From Arbacia lixula (lineage: Eukaryota; Echinodermata; Echinoidea; Arbacioida; Arbaciidae), in NCBI GenBank assembly GCA_963669155.1, contig OZ022583.1, positions 13,901,105 to 13,965,104 of the forward strand: 64,000 bases of DNA, read 5' to 3'. Shown here piece by piece: positions 10,574 through 22,500 of the stretch (position 1 is the first letter of the stretch; each line of letters opens with the position of its first letter). The notes under the pieces are model-generated. The model had not been told where the DNA came from. It did not search any database and was given only the letters and a program-made list of their open reading frames with translations. Both the position numbers and the translations under genes were made by a program.

Positions 10574-11870
10574 TACACACACTCACAAAAACACACACAC
10601 ATACTCTTTCTCTCTCTCTCTCTGCTCTCAGGTTTATTAAGTCTGCCTCTGTCTCATTGTGATCTATCTGTCTATGCAGTCTAGTATTAACATGGGTATA
10701 GAAAGCGTCATCTCTTAGATCTCGCATCAGTCGATAAACGTGAAAGACGAGTGACCAGCTCCAATCATGAAGGGATTGGGCCTCAGTCAATGAATTGAAT
10801 AGATACAGGATATCAAGCTTCCAGGTTCACATAGATCTTTGCCGGCAATTGTTCTCTATTCTTCCTTACATAGATGAGACGTGGAACAATGGTTGAAGCA
10901 CCAGGCAGGCTCCGTCAATCACGCGTCTCTGCTCGCGATGTGTGACAAGATCGTGACAAGAAGGTAACCAATGAGAGCATGGTTTGATTAAAAGTCAAGA
11001 AACCTAGTAAGGGGAAGTTCACAAATGCAAGCATCGGGAGGAATACGAAACCGTAAATTATATATATAAGAGATATACAGTGTATTTCCATATAAAAGGA
11101 GATGACGTGATCAATAGTTGAGAAGGTAGAGAAGGGCGCAATGTGTGTGCGTATGCATGGTGTTAAATCACGCAGAGAGAGAGAGAGAGAGAGAGATCTG
11201 GTCGAAGTGTTACACTCCACGAAGTATGATTAATTAAGAAAAAAAAAGACAATTGATGTGTTTGGCTGAACGGGTGATGTTTTTACAGAACAAGGTGTGT
11301 TTGTATTAGGATAGAAAAGAAGTAACCAAGAGATAACATACATCGAAAGTATGTTTTTATTAGTCCAAAAGAAGAGGCAAACCATTCTTGAGAATGAAGG
11401 GCGTGGAAAGCGAAGTGTAGGACCGCGATCGCCTGTGGAATATTATGGTACATGCTACATTTCTCACAATGTATTTGTGTAGAACGGAGGAAGAATGTGG
11501 TCAGACAGAGAGTAGACAAGAGGTAATGAACGTGTAATCATTCATATATTGTGGGAGAGACAGCTTCTTTGAGAGGAAACAGATATGAGGAGAGAAAGAC
11601 GGATAGCGAGAGAATATAGAGACAAGACAATACTTAATATCACGACAAGTGTGTCGTATGTATACACGTCGTTTGTGTTTATATTTTGTCAGAGACAACT
11701 CTGATGGATATTGTTTATGTTGCCACTCTAACAGCCTAAATGATATACACCGGAATCGTTCTCACATCATTCCAATTTATCTCGTACACTCACTTCTCAA
11801 CTTCCAATATACATTATATTCAAACACGCATACAAAAACATTCACTGAGACTTGTAATTCCATTTTCAAT
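9066..11870. repeat. Array spacer between copies 2 and 3 (duplicated modules)
   Basis: Two successive spacer modules (about 9066-10010 and 10385-11280) are separated by a partial repeat X (10015-10270) and a poly-C run. Each has a facing (CT)n/(CA)n tract (9198-9290; 10505-10622) and (GA)n tract (9805-9860; 11165-11195). The common 3'-flank block precedes copy 3. No supportable gene. Confidence 0.6.
9198..9290 (+). repeat. (CT)n/(CA)n compound microsatellite
   Basis: CT run followed by CA run and a second short CT run. A near-identical compound tract lies at 10505-10622, and longer ones at 39315-39447 and 43608-43702. Confidence 0.9.
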
Positions 11871-11943
11871 TTGACTGGATTTATTAAATAAATAGGTATT
11901 GCAATGTAGTAAGGCAAGGTAAATCAGAGTTCGTAGAGATTCG

Positions 11944-12660
11944 TTACAAGGAGACGACATCGATGATTTCTTTCTCGACTTCTTGGTGGCTTGATCCACG
12001 ACTAAGCGAGAATGACGAAGCGGCAGGCTGACTGTGGTGAGGGTAGACGCCGAATTTCTGTGCGGCTGCTATATGATGTGGTCGCATGTTGTCGTAGTTA
12101 GAGGGTCCTTGGTGTTGGATAGAGTACGGCGAACAGCAACAAGAACAAGCGCCAGTGAGTGTGGGCGGCATGATGGCCCCAACCGCGAGGTAAGGCGAGA
12201 AGTGAGTAGCAGCCGTATGGTAGCCAGGCATCGGTGTAGTGACCCGCGGCATCGCTGGCATCACGGTGTAGGGAGAGTAGCGGGAGACTTGGGGCCGGTA
12301 AAATGCCGGGCTGCACGGCTGAGAACTAGTGATCGGCCCGACTCTAGACGGCTCCGGGAATGACAAGGTCGTGGCAGCAAAGGGTGGGTTAGCGGTCGGT
12401 GTGCCGGTAGCTGGAGGTGGTGACGGAGGAGGGGTCGGTGGTAGCTGGTAGGAAGGCGTACACGCAACAGGTGGCATGGCGGGTGTTGAAACAGGTTGCG
12501 GCGACGGACTCCTCACCACTTGTCTTGCTGCCAGACATGGGGATGTTGTGCCGATCTTCCTGCATGTTGCAGCCAGCATGGCCAGAGGACTAGGCTTTCC
12601 GAGGTCGGTCGAGTCAGCAGACGGGAGCTGCAGATACTTGGATGTTGACACTTTCGGCAT
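11944..12660 (-). CDS. Zinc-finger-less Sp5-like protein, array copy 3
   Basis: Intact 238-aa ORF with the canonical SP box (19-37). The Cys cluster reads CSCCC. The C-terminal acidic run is weakened by a Glu-to-Lys change (EVEKEIIDVVSL). TATA is at 12767-12774 and initiator A at 12741. The leader is 81 nt, four bases longer than in other copies because of an AGCT insertion near 12690. AATAAA is at 11880-11885. The CCAAT box seen upstream of copies 1 and 4 has decayed here (CTATCAG at about 12931), so promoter strength could differ between copies. Otherwise as copy 1. Confidence 0.78.
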   Translation of the reverse strand: MPKVSTSKYLQLPSADSTDLGKPSPLAMLAATCRKIGTTSPCLAARQVVRSPSPQPVSTPAMPPVACTPSYQLPPTPPPSPPPATGTPTANPPFAATTLSFPEPSRVGPITSSQPCSPAFYRPQVSRYSPYTVMPAMPRVTTPMPGYHTAATHFSPYLAVGAIMPPTLTGACSCCCSPYSIQHQGPSNYDNMRPHHIAAAQKFGVYPHHSQPAASSFSLSRGSSHQEVEKEIIDVVSL

Positions 12661-12740
12661 TTTCGGGCTGTGAAGTTGATAATGCTAGCTGAGAAGATGG
12701 TATGTTCGGGATGTGCTCGAGTTGAAAGTAGGAGCGTGAA

Positions 12741-12774
12741 TGAAATTACGAATTCCATCAGCCTGCTTTATATA
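12741..12774 (-). promoter_or_regulatory. Core promoter of copy 3
   Basis: TATATAAA at 12774-12767 and initiator A at 12741. Upstream SOX-like sites lie at 12950-12955, 12994-12999 and 13064-13069, and a CRE-like GACGTC at about 12985. Confidence 0.7.
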
Positions 12775-12849
12775 CCCTGCTGCCCATCAACTCCGCCATC
12801 GGGCTGGAATAGGGCTGCCCACTTAACGTACTTAACTGCGCTCTAGAGA

Positions 12850-13417
12850 TCAGAGGCTTATCAGATCTCACCCGCCTCCCCGCCCGAGCCATTCCTTAGC
12901 TGCCAGCCCAGGCCATCGGGTAGACCGACCTATCAGCGTCCCGCTACTTATTGTTCTCGTGTTCACCATGACAAGATCTACGTTGACGTCTTGAACAATC
13001 AGATATTCTCAATGGCCATGCTATTCTCAGACCAGAAGAGTTCATGTTCAGACTATGACCGTGAACAATAGAACTTGGAAAGGGGTCCAATGGTCATTCC
13101 CATTATTCATGCGCCTTTTATTGTAAGAATGACCCCAAATTCCCTCCTCGTTAAGACGTGTATAAAAGCACCGAAAAACCATTATAGAAGACTTGTCGTA
13201 ACAAGATTTTACTGAGAAGCTTTTTTTATTCACAAACTAATCGCATGATTTTTTAGATCATGATATTGTAGGATTGCGGTAGAAACGGACTTCCAAAAGA
13301 CTAAGCGCATAACTTTATGCTGATAACGAAGCATCTTTATTTCGTTATCACATTTCCTTCTCCTGATTATGTTTTTAGGTGTAGGTGTTATGTAACATAC
13401 ATGTACATATTTCATGC

Positions 13418-13454
<37 letters not shown>

Positions 13455-15230
13455 GTAATTAAACTTCAGAAACCGTTAAAACAAAATCGTAAGTGAAACT
13501 CTCCATGTTAACATCTTACACCATTTCAATGAAAGGAGTTGTCTTTATTATATATTGCCGGATCATAATATTGATTGAATTAAAACAAATGTTTTTCGAC
13601 AATTATGGAAGCTATGAAACCGTGGTCATCTTTAACTCTAAAACGCTGCGTTTTTAACACGGTTAAGGTGATAATTTTCGATTGATGAGTTGTACATCAA
13701 TTGGATACACTTACACGTTTCCTCCCTCCAAACGTATAGGCCTAGACCTCTTAATTGAAACAAAAATTAATACAATCTCTTCGTAGATTTTGAGGTGAAG
13801 ACATCTTCCTTTTCTTTTCGAATTTTTGTATCGCACAATTAGACATACGAAGTAGGCATACAGTGCGTATCTTGAATGATCGATTCGTTCATATTAAGGA
13901 TTTAAGATCACATTTCGATCAGTTTTATCTGTAGTGTCCATAATCATATCCGGGTTTGAGAGTTGACCAGTCTTCAGTCGTTCAAGTCTTTTTTCATGCT
14001 TTCTTGAGAGTAGGAGATCTGAAAGTTCTCTGAACTTTCCCGACACACCGCGTTGATCACTGTCGCCATAGCTGTATAGCTGTCAACCCGGACCATCAGC
14101 TAAATTGACCAATCAGCGCACGACAGTTCATTCTTCTTACTTTAGATTGTTACAAAAAACTAACATTTATGTTAACCGAATTATCAAACTCAATTAAATA
14201 TTTCCACTGTAGAATACTGCTATACTGCACTGCTATATACTGGGTGCTAGTTAGTCATGTAGATACAGTAATAACAAAAATGCAGACAAGCATTATGCGC
14301 TTGATCTAGAATTAAAACATGACGATGCAATATATATATTCATCGAATGTAATCTAATTTCTATTGAAATAATTTACCTTGTATTATGAAATAAAAATCC
14401 AAGAATCGGGAGGAATATGAAACCGTAAATTATTTAAGAGATATACAGTGTACATCAATATAAAAGGAGATGGCGTGATCAGTAGCTGTGAAGGTACTTG
14501 TATGAGCGAATGCTAGAGAAGGACGCAATGTGTGTGCGTATACATGGTGTTAATACACGCAGAGAGAGATCTGGTCGAAGTGTTACACTTCACGACATGT
14601 GAAGTATGATGAAGAAAAAAAAGACTATTGATGTGTTTGGCTGAACGGGTGATATTTTTTACAGAACAAGGTTCATGGCTTACATCCATGAATCCAATTA
14701 TGACCATGACAAGGAAACTAATTTATTTTCAGAGAAATCAAAAGTTTGTTTGTATTAAGATAGAAAAGAAATAACAAAGAGATAACATACATCTAAAGTA
14801 TGTCTGTATTGGTCCAAAAGAGAGAATATAGAGGCAATGAAATACTTAATATCACTCCAAGTGTGTCGTATGTATACATGTTGTTCTTTGTTTATGTTTG
14901 TCAGAGACAACTCTGAGAGAATATAGAGGCAATGAAATACTTAATACTTAATATCTTAATACTTAATATCACTCCAAGTGTGTCGTATGTATACATGTTG
15001 TTCTTTGTTTATGTTTGTCAGAGACAACTCTGATGGATATTGTTTATGTTGCCTCTCTAACAGCCTAAATAATATCCACCGGAATCGTTCTCACATCATT
15101 CAACTTTCTCTCGTACACTCACTTTCTGACGTTCAATCTCACTCGCTTATCATTTGCATCATTCATCTCAACTTGCAATACACATTATATTCAAACACGC
15201 ATAAAGAAATATCCACTGAGACTTGTAATT
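12850..15230. repeat. Array spacer between copies 3 and 4
   Basis: Holds the plus-strand TATA (13161), a (GAT)n tract (13417-13453), a long AT-rich spacer and the common 3' flank. The CT/CA module present in other units is missing: sequence jumps at about 14400 directly into the AAGAATCGGGAGGAAT block. A tandem duplication with a TAATACT stutter lies at 14822-15030. No gene supported. Confidence 0.6.
14822..15030. repeat. Second, independent local tandem duplication
   Basis: The block beginning GAGAATATAGAGGCAATG and ending in the GTCAGAGACAACTCTGA segment occurs twice (about 14822-14917 and 14918-15031), the second copy carrying extra ACTTAAT repeats. Breakpoints differ from the duplication at 6.6 kb. 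Confidence 0.75.
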
Positions 15231-15314
15231 CCATTTCAAATTTGACTGGATTTAATAAATAAATAGGAATTGCAATGTGGTAAGGCAAGGTAAATCATAG
15301 TTCGTAGAGATTCG

Positions 15315-16034
15315 TTACAAGGAGACGACATCGATGATCTCCTCCTCGACTTCTTGGTGGCTTGATCGACGACTAAGCGAGGATGACGAAGCGGCAGGCT
15401 GACTGTGATTTGGATAGACGCCGAATTTATGTGTGGCTGCCACATGCTGCGGTAGCATGCTGTCGTAGTTGTAGGGTCCTTGGTGGTGGGTAGAGTAAGG
15501 CGAACGGCAACATGGACAACCTCGATCAGTGAGTGTGTTCGGCATTCCGACTCCAACCGTGAGGTAAGGCGAGAAGTGAGAAGCAGCCGTATGGTAGCCA
15601 GACATCGGTGGAGCGAGCCGCGGCATCGCTGGCATCACGGTGTAGGGAGAGTAGCGGGAGACTTGGGGCCGGTAAAATGCCGGGCTGCACGGCTGAGGAC
15701 TGGTGATCGGCCCGACTCTAGACGGCTCCGTGAACGACAAGGTCGTGGCAGCAAAGGGTGGGGTAGCGGTCGTTGTGCCGGTAGCTGGAGGTGGTGACGG
15801 AGGAGGCGTTGGTGGTAGCTGGTAGGAAGGCGTATACGCAACAGGTAGCATGGCGGGTGTTGAAACAGGTTGCGGCGACGGACTCCTCACCACTCGTCTT
15901 GCTGTCAGACATGGGGATGTTGTGCCGATCTTCCTGCATGTTGCAGCCAGCATGGCCAGAGGACTAGGCTTTCCGAGGTCGGTCGAGTCAGCAGACGGGA
16001 GCTGCAGATACTTGGATGTTGACACTTTCGGCAT
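15315..16034 (-). CDS. Zinc-finger-less Sp5-like protein, array copy 4
   Basis: Intact 239-aa ORF. SP box canonical. One residue longer than copy 1 through an in-frame insertion before the Cys cluster (TLTDRGCPCCRSPYS). The C-terminal EVEEEIIDVVSL is unchanged. TATA at 16137-16144, initiator A at 16111, leader 77 nt. The polyadenylation signal differs: ATTAAA (minus strand, 15251-15256) replaces AATAAA. Copies 2, 4 and 8 share PMSGYHT in place of PMPGYHT, suggesting a subgroup or gene conversion. Confidence 0.78.
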   Translation of the reverse strand: MPKVSTSKYLQLPSADSTDLGKPSPLAMLAATCRKIGTTSPCLTARRVVRSPSPQPVSTPAMLPVAYTPSYQLPPTPPPSPPPATGTTTATPPFAATTLSFTEPSRVGPITSPQPCSPAFYRPQVSRYSPYTVMPAMPRLAPPMSGYHTAASHFSPYLTVGVGMPNTLTDRGCPCCRSPYSTHHQGPYNYDSMLPQHVAATHKFGVYPNHSQPAASSSSLSRRSSHQEVEEEIIDVVSL

Positions 16035-16110
16035 TTTCGGGCTGTGAAGTTGATAATGCTGAGAAGATGGTATGATCGGGATGTGCTCGAGTTGTGAGTA
16101 GGAGCGTGAA

Positions 16111-16144
16111 TGAAATTACGAATCGCATCAGCCTGCTTTATATA
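16111..16144 (-). promoter_or_regulatory. Core promoter of copy 4
   Basis: TATATAAA at 16144-16137, initiator A at 16111. A CCAAT box is retained upstream (about 16299-16303). Confidence 0.72.
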
Positions 16145-16199
16145 CCCTCCTGCCCATCAACTCAGCCATCGGGCTGGAATAGGGCTGCCCACTTAACGT

Positions 16200-16784
16200 G
16201 CTTAACTGCGCTCTAGAGATCAGAGGCTTATCAGATCTCACCCGCCTCGCCGGCCGAGCCATCCCTTAGCTGTCAGCCCGGGCCATCGGGTAGACCAACC
16301 AATCAGCGACCCGTTAGTTATTGTTCTCGTGTTCACCATGACAAGATCTACGTTGACGTTCTGAACAATCAGAGATTCTCAATGGCCGTGCTATTCTCAG
16401 ACCAGAAGAGTTCATGATCAGACTATGACCGTGAACAATAGAACTTGGAAAGGGGTCGATTGGTCATTCCCATTATTCATGCGCCTTTTATTGTAAGAAT
16501 GACCACAAATTCCCTCCTCGTTAAGATATATAAAAGCACCGTAAAATCATTATAGAAGACTTGTTGTAACAAGACTTGACTGAGAAGCTTTTTTATTCAC
16601 AAACTAATCGCATGATTTTTTAGATCATGATATTGTAGGATTGTGGTAGAAATGGACTTCCAAAAGACTAAGCGCATAACTTTATGCTGATAACGAAGCA
16701 TCTTTATTTCGTTATCACATTTCCTTCTCCTGATTATGTTTTTAGGTGTAGGTGTTATGTAACATACATGTACATATTTCATGC

Positions 16785-16824
<40 letters not shown>

Positions 16825-17710
16825 GTAATTAAACTTCAGAAACCGTTAAAACAAAATCGTAAGTGAAACTCTCCATGTTAACATCTTACACCATTTCCAT
16901 GAAAGGAGTTGTCTTTATTATATATTGCCGAATCATAATATTGATTGAATTAAAACAAATGTTTTTCGACAATTATGGAAGCCATGAAACCTTGGTAATC
17001 TTTGACTCTAAAAGGCTGCGTTTTTAACATGGTTAAGGTGATAATTTTCGATTGATTGGTTGTATTGTCACAATGTCGGCAAGCTGGATGCGGTGGATTT
17101 AGAAATCAAACATGATAATGTAATGATATATTCATTGAACATGGTGAAATCGAATCCAATATCCAATATCTAAATATTGTACCACGTATAATGAAATAAC
17201 AATCGTAACAATGACAATGTTTATCGTGACAGTACTTATTGATTTGCACTAATCTTCCTACACAAATCAATGAGGATTGACCGTATGTGGGGGTGAAATT
17301 TAAATCAATTCAAGTATCTTTGTTAATTTTCCAGACATTCTCTCTCCACCGAACTGTTGTCTCTTTCTCTCACCAAATGACTCACCCCCCCCCCCCCCAC
17401 ACACACTACCAAAATAGAACTTTCTCTCTCTCTCTCTCTCTTTCTCTCTTTATCTCTCTCTCTCATGTTTCTTCAGGAATGTGAGGTCCCCTATTTGGTC
17501 ATTATTAGCCTATCATCATGATTATGACTGTTATTCTGACTTTTCCGATTTGTTTTAGTCTGTCCGGATGGGCGGGTGAAACTTATAACTTTCATTATCT
17601 TTGTTAGTTCAGAGACGTTCTCTCTCTCTCTCTCTCTCTCTCTGCTCGCACGTTTCTTAAGTCTGCCTCTGTCTCATTGTGATCTATCTGTCTAAGCAGT
17701 CTAGTATTAA
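16200..17710. repeat. Left part of the interrupted array unit
   Basis: Plus-strand TATA (16529), (GAT)n (16785-16823), poly-C/CT tracts (17386-17465 and 17622-17643), then the common block ending CAGTCTAGTATTAA at 17710, where array homology breaks off abruptly. It resumes at 33324 with ATTAACATGGGTATAG. No gene supported. Confidence 0.7.
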
Positions 17711-19690
17711 ATAATAGATTATATACACTTGGTGTATTCCTTGATCTTTCAAAAGCTTTTGATGATATAAACCATGATATCCTACTTGCAAAACTTATTC
17801 CTATTGGTATTCGAGGTATTACTTTAGCATGGTTTAGTAATCATTTATATAATCGTTATCAATTTATATCTTATAATAGCTTTGTCTCTAATAAGGAAAG
17901 AATCCGACACGGAGTCCGACAGGGCTCAGTACTGGGTCCTCTATTGTTTCTTGTATATACAAATAACCTTTCTTCTGTTTCCGCATTTTTCCACTTCATT
18001 CTGTTTCCTGATGGCTCAAATATTAAGCAAATAATCAACGTTGGTGAGGGTGATGGGACGAACTATCACTTCATAGGCGATCTGGATGTAGCTATCTTTC
18101 CGAAGCGCAGCTGAAGAAAGATAGCGTATACATTCAGATCGCCTAGGAAGTGATACGTTCGTCTCATTACCTGAAACCAAAAGTTGATTATTTGCTTTAT
18201 ATTCCACATCTAAAACCAAGTATCTATACCCAAAATGACAATTTGACGTACAAAAGTAATGTTTACTTCTCTACCTAACCCCGAGCCGCTGCCATGGGGA
18301 ACACGCGTTACGACGAGCGTTACTAGGCCGCGCGTTACTAGGACGCGCGTTATGACGCGTCAGGAGGAGCTACTGTCAGTTGATAGTCCGAGTGTAACGC
18401 ACTTTTATTTCGCGCGTACTCAAAATATTAATCACGCATTAGGACTGTGAGGAGTGAAGAGATCAGCGAAACCAAACAGTACTATCACCTAGAGTGTAAC
18501 GAACTTTTCTTCTCAGGTGATCAGATGGGAAAAATTATGCTTCATCACGTGATCAACTCTTGACCAATCATATAGCAACATTCTTAGCATGTGGAATATA
18601 ATATTGCATCACACACAAATTTTGATTAACTAATATCGGAAACAAATAAAGAATTTAAAATGATAGTCGATCGGTTTAATGCAAATGAGTTAATAGTGAA
18701 TTATGAGAAAACAAATGTATTACATCTCCATGGTAAAAATAGTAAATATCCTAAAAATGATGTTAACATAATTAGGAATAATATCATTTTAACTGTATAT
18801 TTTATAAGCTCGTGAGATAAATTTCTTGTTGTAAGCTTAGATGACACTTTATCCTTTGAAAAATCATAGATTGTATATTAAGAATAAGATTTCAAAGAGC
18901 ATTGGTATCCCATGTAAATTACGCTTATTGTTACCAGAAAGGGAATTGTTAATGTTGTATATTTGCTTAATTTTACCATACTTACAATATAGTAATATTA
19001 CTTGGGCCAGTGTTGGAAAAACAAAATTAGATACTTTATTTAAACTTCAAAAGAAAGCCCTAAGAATCTGTACTAACTCACATCATCAAGCTCACTCACT
19101 TCCTTTGTTTTTCCGTTTGAATACTCCCAATATTTATGATATTCATAAGAACTGCCACATTAATGTTTTGTGTTTTTAATAATTTGTCACCAAAACATAT
19201 GTACAAAATGTTCCTTTGTAATAATTCAGTGCATTCTAACACTCGCTCAAGTAATAAATATCATTTTCATAAGGTCAATACGCAAACTTTGTTATACTCT
19301 GTCAAACATTATGGTCCTCGTACATGGAATGAATCATCAAATGAATTAAGAAGTTGTACCCGATAGTCCTCATTTAAAGCCAAACTGAAGAGATCAATGA
19401 TCTCTTCATATTCAAATTAACTCATATAAAGATAGCTTTCTGTTAATACCCATGCAATGTGTGTGTGTGTGTGTGTGTATGTATGGTAATCTATTCTGTA
19501 TACCCCGTGTCAATTTTGAAAAATCATATAATTTTGTATTGAGAAGGGGGCTACTGCTCGCAAGTATGTTAATTTTTTTGTAACATCTTATTCTATTATC
19601 TGTATTTATATGATTAATACAATGACATGTATTTTATTTTTGTTTTTATGATTTGGAATTAATAAGTGAACTGAACTGAACTGAAATATT
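17711..19690 (+). mobile_element. LINE (CR1/Jockey-type) 3' two-thirds, interrupted
   Basis: Conceptual translation gives RT motifs in order: LGVFLDLSKAFDDINHDIL, GIRG...W, then VRQGSVLGPLLFLVYTNNL and a decayed active site FPDGSN where FADDTN is expected. After an insertion (about 18024-18615) the frame resumes with ETNKEFKMIVDRFNANEL and continues at 18841-19370 with the C-terminal region (YIKNKISKSIG, LPYLQYSNITWAS, LQKKALRICT, HYGPRTWNE). The end at about 19660-19690 is a short GAACT repeat tail. Stops and frameshifts make it inactive. Its 5' continuation is the fragment at 33095-33328. Confidence 0.8.
18024..18615. mobile_element. Foldback insertion within the LINE
   Basis: Sequence 18029-18110 is an imperfect inverted copy of 18112-18200: GCAAATAATCAAC, GACGAAC, ATCACTTC, AGGCGATCTG and GCTATCTTTC all reappear as complements, giving a hairpin of about 80-bp arms. 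It is followed by a CG-rich region with repeated GCGTTAC-type motifs (18300-18365). The LINE frame is interrupted exactly across this interval. Precise ends and target duplication are not clear. Confidence 0.6.
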
Positions 19691-20145
19691 CTACTTTGCA
19701 GTAACTTTATTGCAGCAGAATATACGTGTTTGTGTTGACACTAGTTACCATCTTCAGAAGTGCTTGTCTTGTCTTACTATCATTACTAAAATAATAATAA
19801 TGAGAAAAATATAATATATAGAAAAACGGAACAAGGAAGATGATTAGGCTATAGTTGATTGTTGTCTTCAGAGACAGAAAGAAAATTAAAGTGAATACTT
19901 CAACAAAAGATAAAAAGTTAAGCGATGGATTGCCAGGAGTTCAGGTGTCGTGACTTCGGGCTTTCGCAATTAAGCTACTCACCCTTACCGACTACCATTA
20001 GTTCCCTTCTGGTATGGCGACCGGCCCATTCGCGTATCCTTTCCTACCTCCTAAAAACTATAGCCTATAAAAACTATAGACTCTAACTCTTTAGGGGAGG
20101 AACAAGGGTGATCCCAATGCCTTTGCCGGGCCATCCGACAATCCT
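19690..20145. other. Island sequence without recognised content
   Basis: AT-rich sequence between the LINE tail and the tRNA-like segment. It includes a TGTTGACACTAGTTACCATCT segment reminiscent of repeat flanks, but I recognise no gene or element. Confidence 0.4.
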
Positions 20146-20149
20146 TGAA

Positions 20150-20262
20150 CCTTGGTTTTGCAACCTTGGAGTTAGCGGGTTTCGAACCCGTGCTCGCTAG
20201 CACGAGTGTGAGGTAGTCCCGGCGCTTACCCTACCACTAGGCTATAAGACGTCGGTGGTTTT
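20150..20262 (-). repeat. tRNA-derived SINE-like segment
   Basis: On the minus strand an A-box-like TAGCCTAGTGGTAGGGTAAG (about 20245-20226) is followed by a B-box GGGTTCGAAACCCG (about 20190-20177). This is the internal promoter layout of a tRNA or tRNA-derived SINE, with a long variable-arm region as in Leu/Ser tRNAs. No closed acceptor stem was found, so a SINE or tRNA relic is more likely than a working tRNA. Confidence 0.5.
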
Positions 20263-20323
20263 GCTTGGTGATTTTAGCGTATAGACTATTAGTTTCAAAT
20301 CAACGAGAGAAAAAGCAAAAGAG

Positions 20324-20396
20324 CATCTATGTCAGGAATCGAACTCACGACCTTCAGGTTATCAGTCTGACGCTCTACCAACTGAGCCAACAGACC
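20324..20396 (-). tRNA. tRNA-Ile(GAT)-like sequence, probably a relic
   Basis: The minus strand reads GGTCTGT at the acceptor, GGCTCAGTTGGTAGAGCG for the D arm/A box, a TCAGA-CTGATAA-CCTGA anticodon arm (anticodon GAT), then GAGTTCGATTC for the T loop. The anticodon stem pairs well, but the T stem is poorly paired and the acceptor 3' strand (ACATAGATG) does not pair cleanly with GGTCTGT. Nuclear tRNA-Ile in animals normally carries AAT, so a pseudogene or tRNA-derived repeat is the likelier reading. Confidence 0.45.
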
Positions 20397-20399
20397 GAC

Positions 20400-21372
20400 T
20401 GATGAAGTTGTTATCTTTTCAAAGAGTATTAAAGATATATCCTTGCGGATTGTCAAAAAGTTTCTATTTATTACTGAAGTAATTTTCTTTTTGCTATAAA
20501 AAATATGCAATTTATGAATAAATCGCATGGGTGGGGGTGGGATTTGTTGCACAAATGTATCCTGAAAGTGACCAGAGAGCCCTCTAAATTTGATACAATC
20601 TTGTAGTAACATGAACTATGATATGACATCTTATATGCTGTGAGATAATTGGCCATTGAAATGTTACTTTTCCATGGCGCTAGATTTTCTCTCCGTCTCT
20701 CTCCCAACCTCCTCTCTCTCTCCACCTCTCTCCCTCTCCCGCTCTCTCTTTACCCCCCCCCCCCCTCTCTTTCTCTAAAGCCATCTTTGTCGTTCTTTTC
20801 TCCTCCGATACAAGCATTCTTTCATATAGAGTACCGAAGTATAGTGCCGTCATATGAACATGTTGTCAAAACAAAGTGGCTCTCAACAAACTCACTCCAC
20901 TGAGAGGTTTACCTGTCCGATATTGTATATCGGGCTAGAGTCTGGCATTATCAATTACATTCTCCGTTGTAATCCCCGCTGCTTGTTCTGCCCGTAATGT
21001 CTAGAGTCATTTGTCTTGACAATAATGCTCAAATTGCGTCATACTTCGGTACTCTATATTCAGATAAGCAGGCGTAGACGGTTGCTTATTTTCCCCAGAA
21101 ATATATATTTTTATTTTTCAATCCATCAACATTTTCAAATTCATGACATACATTAATACGGTAATAATGACACTGATCCAAGTATAATCATGTAAATGCT
21201 CATTGATTTGATAAAGGAAACATTCAAATATCTCTATTGTGAATGCAGAGAATTGTCCTAGTCAAAACTCAATTCAAACAGTGATGCAACACCTTGGCAA
21301 TTGTCGACAATAACTCTCCTGAATATAAAAAATGTTATGTTGTTTTCTTACATATAATTTGCTGGCTGAGCC

Positions 21373-21403
<31 letters not shown>

Positions 21404-22468
21404 AAAAAAAAAATACAACTAAAATCAGAGTAAGAAAGTAAAATAATTTATTACAAAATAAAATGTATCAATGAAAATGAGGGATATTCGGTGGGATATG
21501 TGACAAACATACAATTTTTTTTTATTTCAAGAACTAAAAATTAAACGTACTTCACATAATCCTTTAATCTTTATGCTCACGGGTGCATTATTCCCCACCC
21601 CGTCAATTATTTTTTTTGTCGGTAATTTCGAACACCTCAATATTTCGAGACGACATTTCATGATTTTCTTTCTAATCCTTTTCACACATTTTGATACCAA
21701 ATTTATGACGATCAGATTACGTCTACCAAACACATGTCACTGAAATTTCGCTATTTTTCTATATGACTGAGCATCACCATATGGACAAAATCATGCAGAT
21801 CTCCCATTCTTTTGTAAATACTTTTCTAATAGGTTGAAGTGTTTCAAATAATAAATAATTAATTACAACACACACAAACCCACATACACCCACATTCACA
21901 CACACTACAACACACACAAACCCACATATATCCACATTCACACACACTTACACCAAAATCGCAAAATACGCTTGATGAAAAACAATCGAATACGTGAGAA
22001 ATAATTACAACTTTTCCCTTTTTCATGAATTGAAAGGGATTTTTGAAAGACATTTGTACCAGAAATTGATATTCCCGAGGCTTTATCTAGTGATTTCTTG
22101 CCAAAATGAGCATACATTATTGAATTTAAAAAATAGAGGGACTTTCGTAAATTTAGCTATACAACTTTAAAGAATACATAATTCTTGACCCTTATAAAAA
22201 AAAGTTTGAGGGAATCGGGCGGCCCATGGCCATAATGCTCGCCCCCCCCCCCCCTCCAACCCTAACAACATGCTTTGAAATACCCCGGCGGTAGTATTAG
22301 GGTTAAGAGAGGTGGTATCATTCTTTGTTCAAAAGTATTCATGCATGCAATCCAACTTTTCGTGAAATAATTCAGCGATCATGATTTGCCTTGTGGTCTG
22401 TCCAAGCTATCTTGATAGTTAATATGACCACGTTTTCACTAGACGCCTAATTGATATACTATCTCTCT

Positions 22469-22500
<32 letters not shown>

